Source: Oscillospiraceae bacterium (GTDB taxonomy: Bacteria > Bacillota > Clostridia > Oscillospirales > Oscillospiraceae). From it: DNA of 8,357 nucleotides. Shown here piece by piece: positions 1 through 6,898 of this stretch. Under the pieces are notes generated by a model, which did not search any database, was not told the origin of the DNA, and saw only the letters and a list, made by a program, of their open reading frames with translations. Location of the stretch: assembly GCA_017936205.1 (NCBI GenBank), contig JAGBGB010000287.1:1-8357 (forward strand), written 5' to 3'. Position numbers and translations under genes: made by a program. The stretch's first letter is position 1, and every line of letters starts with the position of its first letter.

Positions 1-547
1 CTATGGCCTTCCGGGTCATTGGAATCCGTACGAAGTAATAGTCCATATCCTCCAGATCCTCCACACCATCCTGAGGCACGATCTTTCTGGGATGGATCAC
101 ACGGAGCGTGTTTTCGCCTACTGTATTATGGGTACGAAGCGAACTGTCCCACTCAGGCAGCAAGCCAACAGCCCCTTGCTTTTTAGCCGTTCGCTCCGCT
201 TTATCGTTGATGGTCTCAATGGGCAGCCGTTCCAGCTCATTCCGGAGCATATTCTCAATCTTCCGCGCAAGGGGCTCGTCCTGCTTCCGCAGGGCTACCA
301 CCTTCGGCATAGGAATAGAGCTGTCAATAATCGCATCAATGTTCTCTGCAGTAATATTCCACACATGGGCAGTCTTTCTCTTTTGACCGTTCTTAGTGTA
401 GTCTCGCTCGGTGGTAGGCTCGATCACCCGACATCCTGCATACTGCTCTTCCCGCTTCCGGATCTTTTCCAGAACAGGCTGATATGCACTCAGGTTCTTA
501 TCCAGTCTATCTTGCCATATCTGCAGGTTCTTTTCCTCCTGTTTCAT
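1..547 (-). CDS. Phage portal protein, N-terminal 182 residues (cut by window edge)
   Basis: Portal proteins form the dodecameric ring at one capsid vertex through which terminase pumps DNA and to which the tail attaches. I translated this frame by hand: it begins at an ATG preceded by AAGGAGG and stays open to the left edge, so the C-terminal part is missing. The N-terminus is helical and charged. Family-like stretches include HVWNITAENIDAIID (about residues 62-76), the SSIPMPKV segment just after it, KIENMLRNELERLP (about 96-109), ETINDKAERTAKKQGA (about 111-126) and IHPRKIVPQDGV (about 150-161). These match my memory of portal proteins in clostridial phages; I could not run a search. The stop codon of the upstream hub-like gene lies inside this gene's ribosome binding site, so the two are probably translationally coupled. 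A portal placed after terminase, a small protein and a hub-like protein is unusual. Confidence 0.8.
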   Translation of the reverse strand, partial: MKQEEKNLQIWQDRLDKNLSAYQPVLEKIRKREEQYAGCRVIEPTTERDYTKNGQKRKTAHVWNITAENIDAIIDSSIPMPKVVALRKQDEPLARKIENMLRNELERLPIETINDKAERTAKKQGAVGLLPEWDSSLRTHNTVGENTLRVIHPRKIVPQDGVEDLEDMDYYFVRIPMTRKAI

Positions 548-556
548 AATTCCTCC

Positions 557-2362
557 TTATGATTTGGCACTGCCAATCGATCTTTCTCTCGCTATAGAGA
601 ACAGCTTCCACGCCCCATAGCCCTCAAAGCGGATTCGGTAATGGTCGCAGCGTCGTGGGATCACGGGAATCGTCGTGACACTCTTTCCGCAATGCTCCAT
701 TCTTCTCAGTCTTCTCCACTCACCTTCTGAGTCGTATCGGATCCAAAGCTCAACCCAGCTGTCCCGTTCTACTGCAAGTCGAATGTTCAGACGGCTAAGT
801 CCCTTCTGATTCGTTTGCCCATCCGTAAAGTCACCGAATTCTACATAAGAGGAGAACGGCTCCTCCCTTTTTTTACGGTTTCCCGATTCAGCACCGTTAA
901 ATACCTCAATTTCTCCCCCATCGTACAGACCATACAGTAGTCCTCCGTCGAAACTCAAACTCCGTAAGAAGCCGTGAGATTCTTCCTTGCTCCAAAGCTG
1001 TCGTTCTGTGTCATACCTGAATACGGCATACGCCCTTTCCCCTTCTGCAATAGGGTGAGGGCCAATGTCCGCTCCAAAGAATGCATACCGCACATCCCCA
1101 CAGGCTACGACATTCTGCAGCTCCCAGTCGCCGAACACCTGTTCCTGCAGGCTTGCTGATCCGCCGTTATAGATCACCATTCCTTTAGGAGATAACCAGA
1201 ACAGCAAATTATGGCAGTGGGTCAAACTTCTGTTTTCACCTTCCTTCACCCCAAGGATCAGCTGCTCTGAGGTCTGAAACGCAGAGGGAATGGAACCGTA
1301 CACTTTAAGCATGCTGCCTTCTTTGAAGAACCTGGGATAGCCATAGGAAATCCCGGCAGTAAACTCTCCCTTTCCTTGAGTGGCAAGATACCAGCTATCT
1401 GTAGACAGTCCATCATAGCAGTTCCAATTCCGAGGGTCCCCTATTTTGGAGGCGAAGAGCTCTTTTCCTTTCGCACCCCATAATCGGTTCCCGTGTTCAA
1501 ACAGGATATCCATATCCGGCATTGTCCGTTTTACTGTGATGTTTTCTTCCCGGAAGCTCTCAACCGCCGTTCCGGCCTCGCTCTCCGGCATAAAGAAGCA
1601 GTTTTCCGAAAATCGAAGGATCAGATTCCCGCTCTCATCCTCACCGATTTCCCGGATGATCACAGTCTTATTGTTTCTCTGATCTACAGAGCACCCTTCA
1701 ATCGTTACTGCGTCTCCCTCCTTCAGTCCTCCCGGCACATTCACACTAAGCGTAGATAAAGCCTCGAAACAGATCGAGTTCGCTTTTGCTTCCTTTCCAT
1801 ACGATGTTCCATTTCCAAAGCTCGCTGCCGCATTCGCAATGGAATATTCAATACGCTCAGCGAAGTATCCGGCATCTGCCCACTCTGTCCCATTCCACAC
1901 TCTCAGCTTATAGCCTTCTATATCCGGCACTGCGTAGCAGTCACCCTCCTCAGGATCCGTTGGGAAGCTATCCTCTGATGCAAATCCAAGAATCCTGTAA
2001 GTCAAATTTAGGAGCAGCTTATCCGGCATCAAAACAACTCGGTTTCCAAACCGCACAAAGTACGCTTTTTCTCTATCTCGGATCCCATGGACCAGTTCTA
2101 TTCCGTTGTACGTAATAGCAGACTGCCAAACGCTGAGAATCGCCCCATTATCGGCGTAAATCTGCGTTACACCCTCTCCCACAGGTGGGATCCGTTCTCT
2201 CTCTGACCTGGTAACTAAGATCGGGTACTTGTCGCAGATCATGTTGGACATATCATAGATTTCTCCATCACTGCAATTCTCATAGTGTCGAAGTCCTCCG
2301 AAGCTCATCTGCTCCGACTTATAGATTTTGTCCTTTCTCGGCATGGACGGTAGCTTAGACAT
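557..2362 (-). CDS. Probable tail hub/nozzle-like structural protein (beta-propeller type)
   Basis: This 601-residue protein is probably a virion component at the portal vertex or tail. The N-terminus (about residues 20-60) has the pattern FGGLRHYENCSDGEIYDMSN, followed by a stretch ending in a tyrosine-proline and an arginine-rich segment. It recalls the starts of phage tail nozzle or hub proteins, where a glycine-rich segment precedes a list of Asn and Arg positions. The middle contains NRLWGAKGKELFASKIGDPRNW and later short strands rich in Gly, Trp and Tyr (FWLSPKGMVIYNGG), which look like propeller blades. The C-terminal 90 residues are beta-rich with a possible jelly-roll-like character. 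No signal peptide or membrane segment is seen. I chose the ATG at 2362 because AGGGGG lies 8 bases upstream; a GTG at 2371 in the same frame would overlap that site. The gene overlaps the 54-residue gene by 8 bases and sits directly before the portal gene. Alternatives are a head-tail stopper or a receptor-binding baseplate protein; the exact role is inferred from context. Confidence 0.5.
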   Translation of the reverse strand: MSKLPSMPRKDKIYKSEQMSFGGLRHYENCSDGEIYDMSNMICDKYPILVTRSERERIPPVGEGVTQIYADNGAILSVWQSAITYNGIELVHGIRDREKAYFVRFGNRVVLMPDKLLLNLTYRILGFASEDSFPTDPEEGDCYAVPDIEGYKLRVWNGTEWADAGYFAERIEYSIANAAASFGNGTSYGKEAKANSICFEALSTLSVNVPGGLKEGDAVTIEGCSVDQRNNKTVIIREIGEDESGNLILRFSENCFFMPESEAGTAVESFREENITVKRTMPDMDILFEHGNRLWGAKGKELFASKIGDPRNWNCYDGLSTDSWYLATQGKGEFTAGISYGYPRFFKEGSMLKVYGSIPSAFQTSEQLILGVKEGENRSLTHCHNLLFWLSPKGMVIYNGGSASLQEQVFGDWELQNVVACGDVRYAFFGADIGPHPIAEGERAYAVFRYDTERQLWSKEESHGFLRSLSFDGGLLYGLYDGGEIEVFNGAESGNRKKREEPFSSYVEFGDFTDGQTNQKGLSRLNIRLAVERDSWVELWIRYDSEGEWRRLRRMEHCGKSVTTIPVIPRRCDHYRIRFEGYGAWKLFSIARERSIGSAKS

Positions 2363-2519
2363 TCTTCCCACCCCCTATCTTTTGATCGATCTGGTCAAAG
2401 CTCTGCTCCAAAGCACGGAGCAAAGCTTCTAAATAATTTCTTATATTCTGATAATCCTGTCGCAGATCCCCGGTCTCTGCAGGCAAGGGACCCGCTGCAA
2501 TATGTATATTTTGTAGCAT
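2355..2519 (-). CDS. Small 54-residue helical protein between terminase and hub-like gene
   Basis: I do not recognise this protein. It begins with ATG four bases after an AGGAGG and ends with TAA. The first 16 residues are rich in Ala, Pro and Gly (IAAGPLPAE). Residues about 17-48 (from GDLRQDYQ to DQIDQKI) form one amphipathic helix with hydrophobic residues at coiled-coil-like spacing. The tail is Gly-rich and basic (IGGGKNV). The terminase stop codon TAG is the first part of its ribosome binding site (TAGGAGG), and its own 3' end overlaps the start of the hub-like gene, so all three are probably translated as a coupled set. Its position suggests a small structural or chaperone protein for the portal vertex, but that is inference only. 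The gap between two large well-supported genes, the strong ribosome binding site and the tight packing are the main reasons to accept it. Confidence 0.6.
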   Translation of the reverse strand: MLQNIHIAAGPLPAETGDLRQDYQNIRNYLEALLRALEQSFDQIDQKIGGGKNV

Positions 2520-2527
2520 GCAACCTC

Positions 2528-4069
2528 CTAATCGAAGGGATTCCCCCAGCGGGCTATAAGCAAAGCCTGCTCCTCAGGGCTCGCTCTGTAATAGTCTTCG
2601 TACATATCTCTTTCCCAGTGGATCTTCTTCCCTGTCCTTGCTCCAACTACAGCAAAGCTCTGTTGCGTTCTGATGTAGTAAGCAATGGCCAGTGCCATAA
2701 TGCAGTCATCGTGTGCCCCTTCTGCTGCCTCAGGCCGTCCCTTAGAATTACGACCGAAGGTCAGCATTTCATTCAGCGTATCCTCGTCATTGATCAACTC
2801 AGGATGCTCACGCATAATGGTTTTCAGCTCCGAAATGATCAAAGGTCTGGTAAGGGAATCCGTGCGGAAACCAAGAGACATTTTCAGTTTCCTCGTAATA
2901 CTATCCTCAACTTCACGCATATAAAGCTTCGGATAATTCATTCTTTCCAGCTCCTTGATCGGATGGGTAGAGAAGTTCGCCTCCACGCCGATCAAAGCTG
3001 TGTTGTACCACATCCCCAAGCAGTAGACCTTCCGGGCAAACAAATCTTCATCTGTACGCACTCGGTATTTTGCTACCAGCCTACCGTTAGAGTTATCAAG
3101 GACCTGAGCAACAAACCAGTCACTGCCTTCCCCTGCAGTGTCGCAACCGATCACATAGGGGTGTCCCGACTTCGGGCTTTCATATACAGTTATTTCTCCC
3201 TCGTCCCCGGCAACAAAGCGGATGGAGGTAATGTTCAGACCATTATAGTCATAAGCGAACTCACCAAACTTCTCCGGCTTCGGCAGGTGGAGCAGTTTGT
3301 CACCGATCACTGTCTTATCAAAGATAGACTGCCCAATGACTCCCCATTGTCCAAGACAGTAAACTTGATAGTAATAGGGATCCGTTCGCTTAAAATCTTC
3401 AAGTGTAATTCTGTCCTTCTCTTCAAGAAATCGGTTATCCTTATAGGTGGACTCATGGGTACGCACACGGCCTTGAGGATCCTTCTCATCGAAGAATCGC
3501 TTTTTCAGCCAGTGAGTAATGCTTACCGGGTTAAAGGTAAGTATGATCTGTTGATAGTATTTTGAGTCGCCACGCAAACGAATGTCTAACTGTGCGAAAT
3601 CCTCTTGATCCAGCTCAGATGCTTCCTCGATCCAAATTCCTGTAATGTCATGGATGGACTTTAGCTTTTCTACATCATCCAGTCCGGCAAAGATGATCTC
3701 CGAGCCATTCTTGAAAAGCAAATACATATCTGAGCTTTTTCCCTGAGGGATCTTCTTAATCGCATCAGGATAGTATTGATAAGCCTGCTTCTTGAGCTGG
3801 TCGAAACAGCTTTCCCGAAGCGTTTTGGCTACTTTTCTGACCACAAGCATCCTATGTCCCGCTTCCGTAGCACAGCGTTCCAATATCTTTCTTCCTGCAA
3901 AAATGGATTTTCCCGAGCCTGCACTCCCCTTCAGGACAAGATGCTTGTGCTCATCGAAGAAAAGAGGAAGAAAGGTCTCGTTATTCGTAGCGCACAGGTT
4001 TTGCCACCACCTAACAAGATCCACCGCTTGATTTAGCTGACGGTCTCTTTTGGTTCTGCTTTTCCGCAC
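2528..4069 (-). CDS. terL: Terminase large subunit (packaging ATPase and nuclease)
   Basis: The large terminase subunit docks on the portal, uses ATP to drive DNA into the prohead and cuts the concatemer. The protein has 513 residues, a normal length. The N-terminal ATPase has Walker A GSAGSGKS at residues 48-55, a Walker B region GIWIEEAS near 144-151 with the catalytic acidic pair, and the coupling motif LTFNP at 177-181. The C-terminal RNase H-like nuclease shows GCDTAGEGSDW (Asp310 and Asp317), GVEAN (Glu363) and GAHDDCIMALA (Asp454/Asp455), so both domains look intact. The start is a GTG with AGGAGG seven bases upstream; no better start is visible. A terminator separates it from the capsid gene upstream, and I see no clear promoter in the 25 bases between, so it probably relies on read-through. 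No small terminase subunit is visible in the window. Confidence 0.95.
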   Translation of the reverse strand: MRKSRTKRDRQLNQAVDLVRWWQNLCATNNETFLPLFFDEHKHLVLKGSAGSGKSIFAGRKILERCATEAGHRMLVVRKVAKTLRESCFDQLKKQAYQYYPDAIKKIPQGKSSDMYLLFKNGSEIIFAGLDDVEKLKSIHDITGIWIEEASELDQEDFAQLDIRLRGDSKYYQQIILTFNPVSITHWLKKRFFDEKDPQGRVRTHESTYKDNRFLEEKDRITLEDFKRTDPYYYQVYCLGQWGVIGQSIFDKTVIGDKLLHLPKPEKFGEFAYDYNGLNITSIRFVAGDEGEITVYESPKSGHPYVIGCDTAGEGSDWFVAQVLDNSNGRLVAKYRVRTDEDLFARKVYCLGMWYNTALIGVEANFSTHPIKELERMNYPKLYMREVEDSITRKLKMSLGFRTDSLTRPLIISELKTIMREHPELINDEDTLNEMLTFGRNSKGRPEAAEGAHDDCIMALAIAYYIRTQQSFAVVGARTGKKIHWERDMYEDYYRASPEEQALLIARWGNPFD

Positions 4070-4093
4070 CTTTCTACCTCCTATCTAATTACC

Positions 4094-4122
4094 AAAAACC
4101 GAGAGTGCCGAAGCACCCTCGG
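4094..4122 (-). terminator. Intrinsic terminator between capsid gene and terminase
   Basis: Read on the minus strand, the arms CCGAGGGTGC and GCACTCTCGG form a 10-bp stem with one G-U pair, closed by a TTCG tetraloop and followed by TTTTT. It starts 17 bases after the capsid stop codon. Only five T's follow the stem before GG, so partial read-through into terminase is plausible. On the plus strand no T-run follows the stem, so it acts in one direction. Confidence 0.85.
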
Positions 4123-4139
4123 ATGAGTGAGTTTTCCGA

Positions 4140-5159
4140 TCAGATTTCCTTACCGAAGGGTAATCCGCCGGCAGCAAAGGCGCGCCAGTTGCCAAAGGCT
4201 CCGCTGAAACGGGTACGCATGGCCCAGATGTTGGCATCCGTCCCTTCATCAATATAGCTCTTGATGGAAGGATCTACTCGCCTGATGTCCACAGCACCGT
4301 AACGCTTCTCGTTGAAGGCGCTTGCCATGACGATCCATGGGAAGGGCTGTCCCGCAGTGCAGAAGGGAACCAACCAGGGTACTACCATCACATTCCAATT
4401 ACCGAAGAGATAGTTGAACTTGTTGCTCGCCTGCTCATCAGGATTATGATAGGAGCCTACGGCACCGAACACTTCTCTCTTGGCTTCCTCGGTGTTGGGA
4501 ATGATAATGGTATCCGGGATCAGACCGGCAATTTCACCGTTGTCTGTGCGGACATTCTGCAATTCGGTAGAAACTTTACCGAGGGCACCGGCAGAGAAGG
4601 CATTAGAGAAAGCATTGCTCTGCTTCAGTTTGGGATCGAACTTGCTGGGGTGGGCGGTGGAAAACAGCTTGACACCATCCATGGTATCCACAGAAATAGT
4701 CTTACCCTTTCTCAGGTAGTGCTTATTCTGCAGTGCAGATCCAAGCAAGCCCCAGAAGAAGCTATTGCGGGTTCGATGGTAGGCGTCCATCAGCTCCCTG
4801 GCCTTTTCAGTGAGAGCATTGCTCACCTGATCCTCCATAGCCGTCTGGGAAATGGCTACTTCCTTCTTCCACTCCTCTGCAAAGAAGATCTTCTTGAATC
4901 CTTCCTCGATTTCACTTCTTGGATACCCTCCATTTTCTCCGACCATCTCCATCTCGCCGAGATTCCCCATCTCCTGAATGGAGCCGGTAGCCGTATCCAA
5001 CCTGAAAGGCTTGAAGATCTTGTCTACCAGATTCTGCTCATTGTTCATCCATGCCTCATTGTCACGGATGATCAGAGCCTTCATAGGATCCTGAACCATT
5101 CCGAAAACGGCAGATTCTTTAGCCCCAGTGGCTACAGAAAAAACAATTCCTCCGGACAT
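4140..5159 (-). CDS. Major capsid protein (probable HK97 fold)
   Basis: This 339-residue protein probably forms the icosahedral shell. It lies directly after the scaffold and decoration genes, which is where the major capsid gene is normally found, and its length fits. The ATG follows AAAGGAGG with good spacing. Visible features: a charged segment with EEGFKKIFFAEEWKKEVAIS (about residues 84-103) that could be the extended loop region, an alpha-helical stretch around TEKARELMDAYHRTRNSFFW (about 117-136), the motif LFSTAHPSKFDP (about 165-176) resembling a segment in Mu-like capsid proteins, and a beta-rich C-terminal half with NWNVMVVPWLVPFC and a final segment ending in an aromatic-rich FGNWRAFAAGG. 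No protease-cleaved delta domain is obvious and no protease gene is present, so the scaffold probably leaves without an encoded maturation protease. The assignment rests on context and general pattern rather than a search. Confidence 0.8.
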   Translation of the reverse strand: MSGGIVFSVATGAKESAVFGMVQDPMKALIIRDNEAWMNNEQNLVDKIFKPFRLDTATGSIQEMGNLGEMEMVGENGGYPRSEIEEGFKKIFFAEEWKKEVAISQTAMEDQVSNALTEKARELMDAYHRTRNSFFWGLLGSALQNKHYLRKGKTISVDTMDGVKLFSTAHPSKFDPKLKQSNAFSNAFSAGALGKVSTELQNVRTDNGEIAGLIPDTIIIPNTEEAKREVFGAVGSYHNPDEQASNKFNYLFGNWNVMVVPWLVPFCTAGQPFPWIVMASAFNEKRYGAVDIRRVDPSIKSYIDEGTDANIWAMRTRFSGAFGNWRAFAAGGLPFGKEI

Positions 5160-5173
5160 AATGATCCCTCCTT

Positions 5174-5566
5174 TTATGTAATACGCACGATGACTTCATC
5201 ATCGGCTGCGGTTCCATCCATGGAGACGATCTCCAGCACTCCATCTGCGGTGGTGGCAGTGGCGTACAGTCCGCTCTCATCAATGGTAACCTTGTCACCC
5301 ACCTTCACAGCAGACGCATCTGCAGAGAAGCGAGTCACGAACTTCATGTTAGCATGAACAGGAATCACAGGGATCTGCTGACCCTCTGTGGTGGGCTTGC
5401 CATACATGCTGATGTATTTGGGCTTCGTAGAGCCCGTTGCGGGACAGAGCTTTCCGTCAGTAACGGTCAGAGCCAGTCCCACCTGGCAGTTCTCCATGAC
5501 TGCCGCCTCCATATACTCCCAGGGTACACAGCCGCCGGGAGGAGAGGCATACGGCTTAATAGACAT
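5174..5566 (-). CDS. Probable head decoration (capsid cement) protein
   Basis: This 130-residue protein lies between scaffold and major capsid genes, the usual place for decoration or cement proteins that stabilise the shell. The reading frame is open for 34 more codons upstream, but that part overlaps the end of the scaffold gene. The ATG at 5566 has AAGGAGG at normal distance, so it is the better start. The protein begins MSIKPYASPPGG, continues with short beta strands (GLALTVTDGKLCPATG, PKYISMYGKP, QIPVIPVHANMKFVTRF) and ends in a barrel-like pattern (VKVGDKVTIDESGLYATA, then EVIVRIT). The VGDKVTI segment with a following Gly is common in small beta-barrel head proteins. No catalytic motif or membrane segment is seen. 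Its stop codon lies two bases before the AAGGAGG core serving the capsid gene. The exact fold is inferred. Confidence 0.65.
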   Translation of the reverse strand: MSIKPYASPPGGCVPWEYMEAAVMENCQVGLALTVTDGKLCPATGSTKPKYISMYGKPTTEGQQIPVIPVHANMKFVTRFSADASAVKVGDKVTIDESGLYATATTADGVLEIVSMDGTAADDEVIVRIT

Positions 5567-5579
5567 ATTTCGTCCCTCC

Positions 5580-6557
5580 TTATTTGGACTGAGATTGGAA
5601 TTGCTTGTAGTATTTAGCGATTTCGGCATCAGAAATACCGGGAATGTACCTCCGCATATTCCGGGCATAGTCAGCAGGAACCGTCAGGGGGTTTCCCGCT
5701 GCAGTCGGTGAACTCTGGATATGAGCCTTCCCGGCTACTGCATTTCGCGCCGCTTGCTCTGCAGCAGCACGATCCTTTGCACGGATACTGTCAAAATTTG
5801 CGATCTTGTAAGCCTCAGAGGGTTTCACGCCGATTCTGATCAGCCGTGCATATTCCGGTCCCGTCTCCATGCGGATAATATCGTCTGTGGTTTTGATTTG
5901 CGGATTGAGCTTCCGAATCTCCGCAAGCTCGCTTTCCATGTTTGCCCTGTACTGAGCAGCTTTTGCATCCTGCTCCACCTTCTGAGCAGCCTTTGTGGCA
6001 TCCTCTGCCCTCTGGATGACGCCCTGAACCTGAGGAATTTGCAGAAGAGCCTCCTGCAGAGATTCAGGGGTCAACTGCCCCGCTTTCAAGTCCCGGCGCA
6101 TTTTCTGCATGCGCTGGTCGCTCTGATACTGCTCATAGGCCTCCATGGTTTCAATAGGCTTACCCGATGTATCCTTTAAGCCGAGAGAGGCAAAAATTTT
6201 CTTGATCGCTTCCCCATGCTTCTTAGCTTCTTCGTCCCGAATCTGCTGCTCACGCATTTCTCGCTCAAGAGTTCTGCGCTTCTGAGCCTCGGATCTGTTC
6301 TGCTCCGGACTCTGACCGTTGCTTTTGGGATCTACCACGGACTGAGCTGCACCTGTGGGACTTTCAGAAGCAGGCTGAGGATTGGTCTCATTGGTTCCGG
6401 GTTCAGTTGTTACAGCAGGTTCGGCGGGCTCCTGCTCTTTTCCGCCTTCGTCTGTTCCGGTATTTTCTGCAGGCTCGGCGAGTTCCTGCTCTTTTCCGCC
6501 TTCCTCGGGTGGGGTCAATCCGGATCTCTCCCACCAGGGATTTGTTTCACCATTCAT
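5580..6557 (-). CDS. Capsid scaffold protein
   Basis: Scaffold proteins direct capsid assembly and then leave or are degraded. This 325-residue protein has the usual make-up: a low-complexity, acidic, Pro/Glu/Gly-rich N-terminus (about residues 1-95), a long charged helical core (about 90-270, rich in Glu, Lys, Arg, Gln and Ala) suited to coiled-coil dimers, and a conserved-looking C-terminal tail with PLTVPADYARNMRRYIPGIS followed by DAEIAKYYKQF, which I recall from scaffold proteins of Firmicutes phages and which probably contacts the capsid protein. The ATG is preceded by GAGGAGA at normal distance. The N-terminus contains an 18-residue tandem repeat (residues 18-53). There is no protease motif. 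Position directly ahead of decoration and capsid genes supports the call. Its TAA stop forms part of the AAGGAGG for the next gene. Confidence 0.85.
   Translation of the reverse strand: MNGETNPWWERSGLTPPEEGGKEQELAEPAENTGTDEGGKEQEPAEPAVTTEPGTNETNPQPASESPTGAAQSVVDPKSNGQSPEQNRSEAQKRRTLEREMREQQIRDEEAKKHGEAIKKIFASLGLKDTSGKPIETMEAYEQYQSDQRMQKMRRDLKAGQLTPESLQEALLQIPQVQGVIQRAEDATKAAQKVEQDAKAAQYRANMESELAEIRKLNPQIKTTDDIIRMETGPEYARLIRIGVKPSEAYKIANFDSIRAKDRAAAEQAARNAVAGKAHIQSSPTAAGNPLTVPADYARNMRRYIPGISDAEIAKYYKQFQSQSK
6399..6506 (-). repeat. 54-bp tandem repeat in scaffold N-terminus
   Basis: Two adjacent 54-bp units (6453-6506 and 6399-6452) encode 18-residue repeats sharing the core EGGKEQE-AEPA. The best-matching 35 bases, 6469-6503 and 6415-6449, differ at three positions. 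The low divergence indicates a fairly recent in-frame duplication or slippage event. The repeat falls in the disordered acidic part of the scaffold, where length change is likely tolerated. Confidence 0.85.
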
Positions 6558-6589
6558 AATTGTCTCCTCACTTTTTGGATTTTAGAGCA

Positions 6590-6733
6590 TTAGCCCTTTC
6601 CGCCCTTGACACGAAGATCCTTGCCGGTCTTGATCCGGCTCTGATCGGCGGGCTGGGGCTGCTTGTGGATCGCCTCCACATACTGCGCACCGGAATTCTT
6701 CACCTTTCCGGCATAGCTCGGCTTATCGGACAT
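6590..6733 (-). CDS. Small basic 47-residue protein upstream of scaffold
   Basis: I do not know a function. The ATG follows GGAGGTGTGAGAA, a good ribosome binding site, and the gene ends with TAA 32 bases before the scaffold ATG. The protein starts MSDKPSYAGKVKNSGAQYVE and ends GKDLRVKGGKG. It is rich in Lys, Gly and Gln, lacks hydrophobic stretches and is probably disordered. Short Lys/Gly-rich proteins with a YAGKVKNSGAQ-like start and a TGKDLR-like end are, as far as I recall, found beside scaffold genes in related phages, which supports it being real. It is the first gene after a terminator, so it probably heads the capsid transcript. A minor head component or nucleic-acid-binding protein are both possible. 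Confidence 0.65.
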   Translation of the reverse strand: MSDKPSYAGKVKNSGAQYVEAIHKQPQPADQSRIKTGKDLRVKGGKG

Positions 6734-6804
6734 TTCTCACACCTCCCATCTGTCAACCTTTTTTCCATCATAGGTCACAGACCCCCTCAGTTACTTTCAT
6801 TTTT

Positions 6805-6844
6805 AAAAAAGCAGCCTGCCAAGAAATGTACTCAGCAGGCTGCT
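6805..6844 (-). terminator. Intrinsic terminator after endolysin gene
   Basis: On the minus strand, AGCAGCCTGC and GCAGGCTGCT form a perfect 10-bp GC-rich stem around a 15-base loop, followed immediately by six T's. It begins about 55 bases after the amidase stop codon. It separates the sponge-lysis block from the capsid block, so the latter should have its own promoter or depend on antitermination. The plus strand lacks a T-run after the stem. Confidence 0.88.
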
Positions 6845-6898
6845 TGAACATATTTTAAAACATATCCATTCCTGCGAGTTTACACAGAGTTGGAAAGA

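Noticed and set aside
92..562. Plus-strand open frame opposite the portal gene
   Set aside because: The minus-strand translation matches portal-type segments and has AAGGAGG before its ATG; the plus-strand frame has neither.
2618..3565. Long plus-strand open frame (315 codons) opposite terminase
   Set aside because: It is antisense to a terminase gene with all catalytic motifs intact, its translation is rich in Ser, Leu, Arg and Ile without any family pattern, and its start has no good ribosome binding site.
4446..5357. Plus-strand open frame (303 codons) opposite capsid and decoration genes
   Set aside because: It crosses the junction of two well-supported minus-strand genes and its translation has no recognisable pattern; it is a mirror effect of codon use.
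5567..5668. Upstream extension of the decoration gene by 34 codons
   Set aside because: The extension overlaps the scaffold C-terminus in another frame and lacks a ribosome binding site, while the ATG at 5566 has AAGGAGG.
6751..6756. TTGACA on the minus strand as a -35 box
   Set aside because: A matching -10 would fall on the start codon of the 47-residue gene, where the sequence (ATGTCC) does not fit.
6851..6870. AT-rich near-palindrome around TTTTAAAA as an operator or promoter
   Set aside because: The symmetry is imperfect outside the central eight bases, and it lies before a terminator rather than before a gene, so a regulatory role is not supported.
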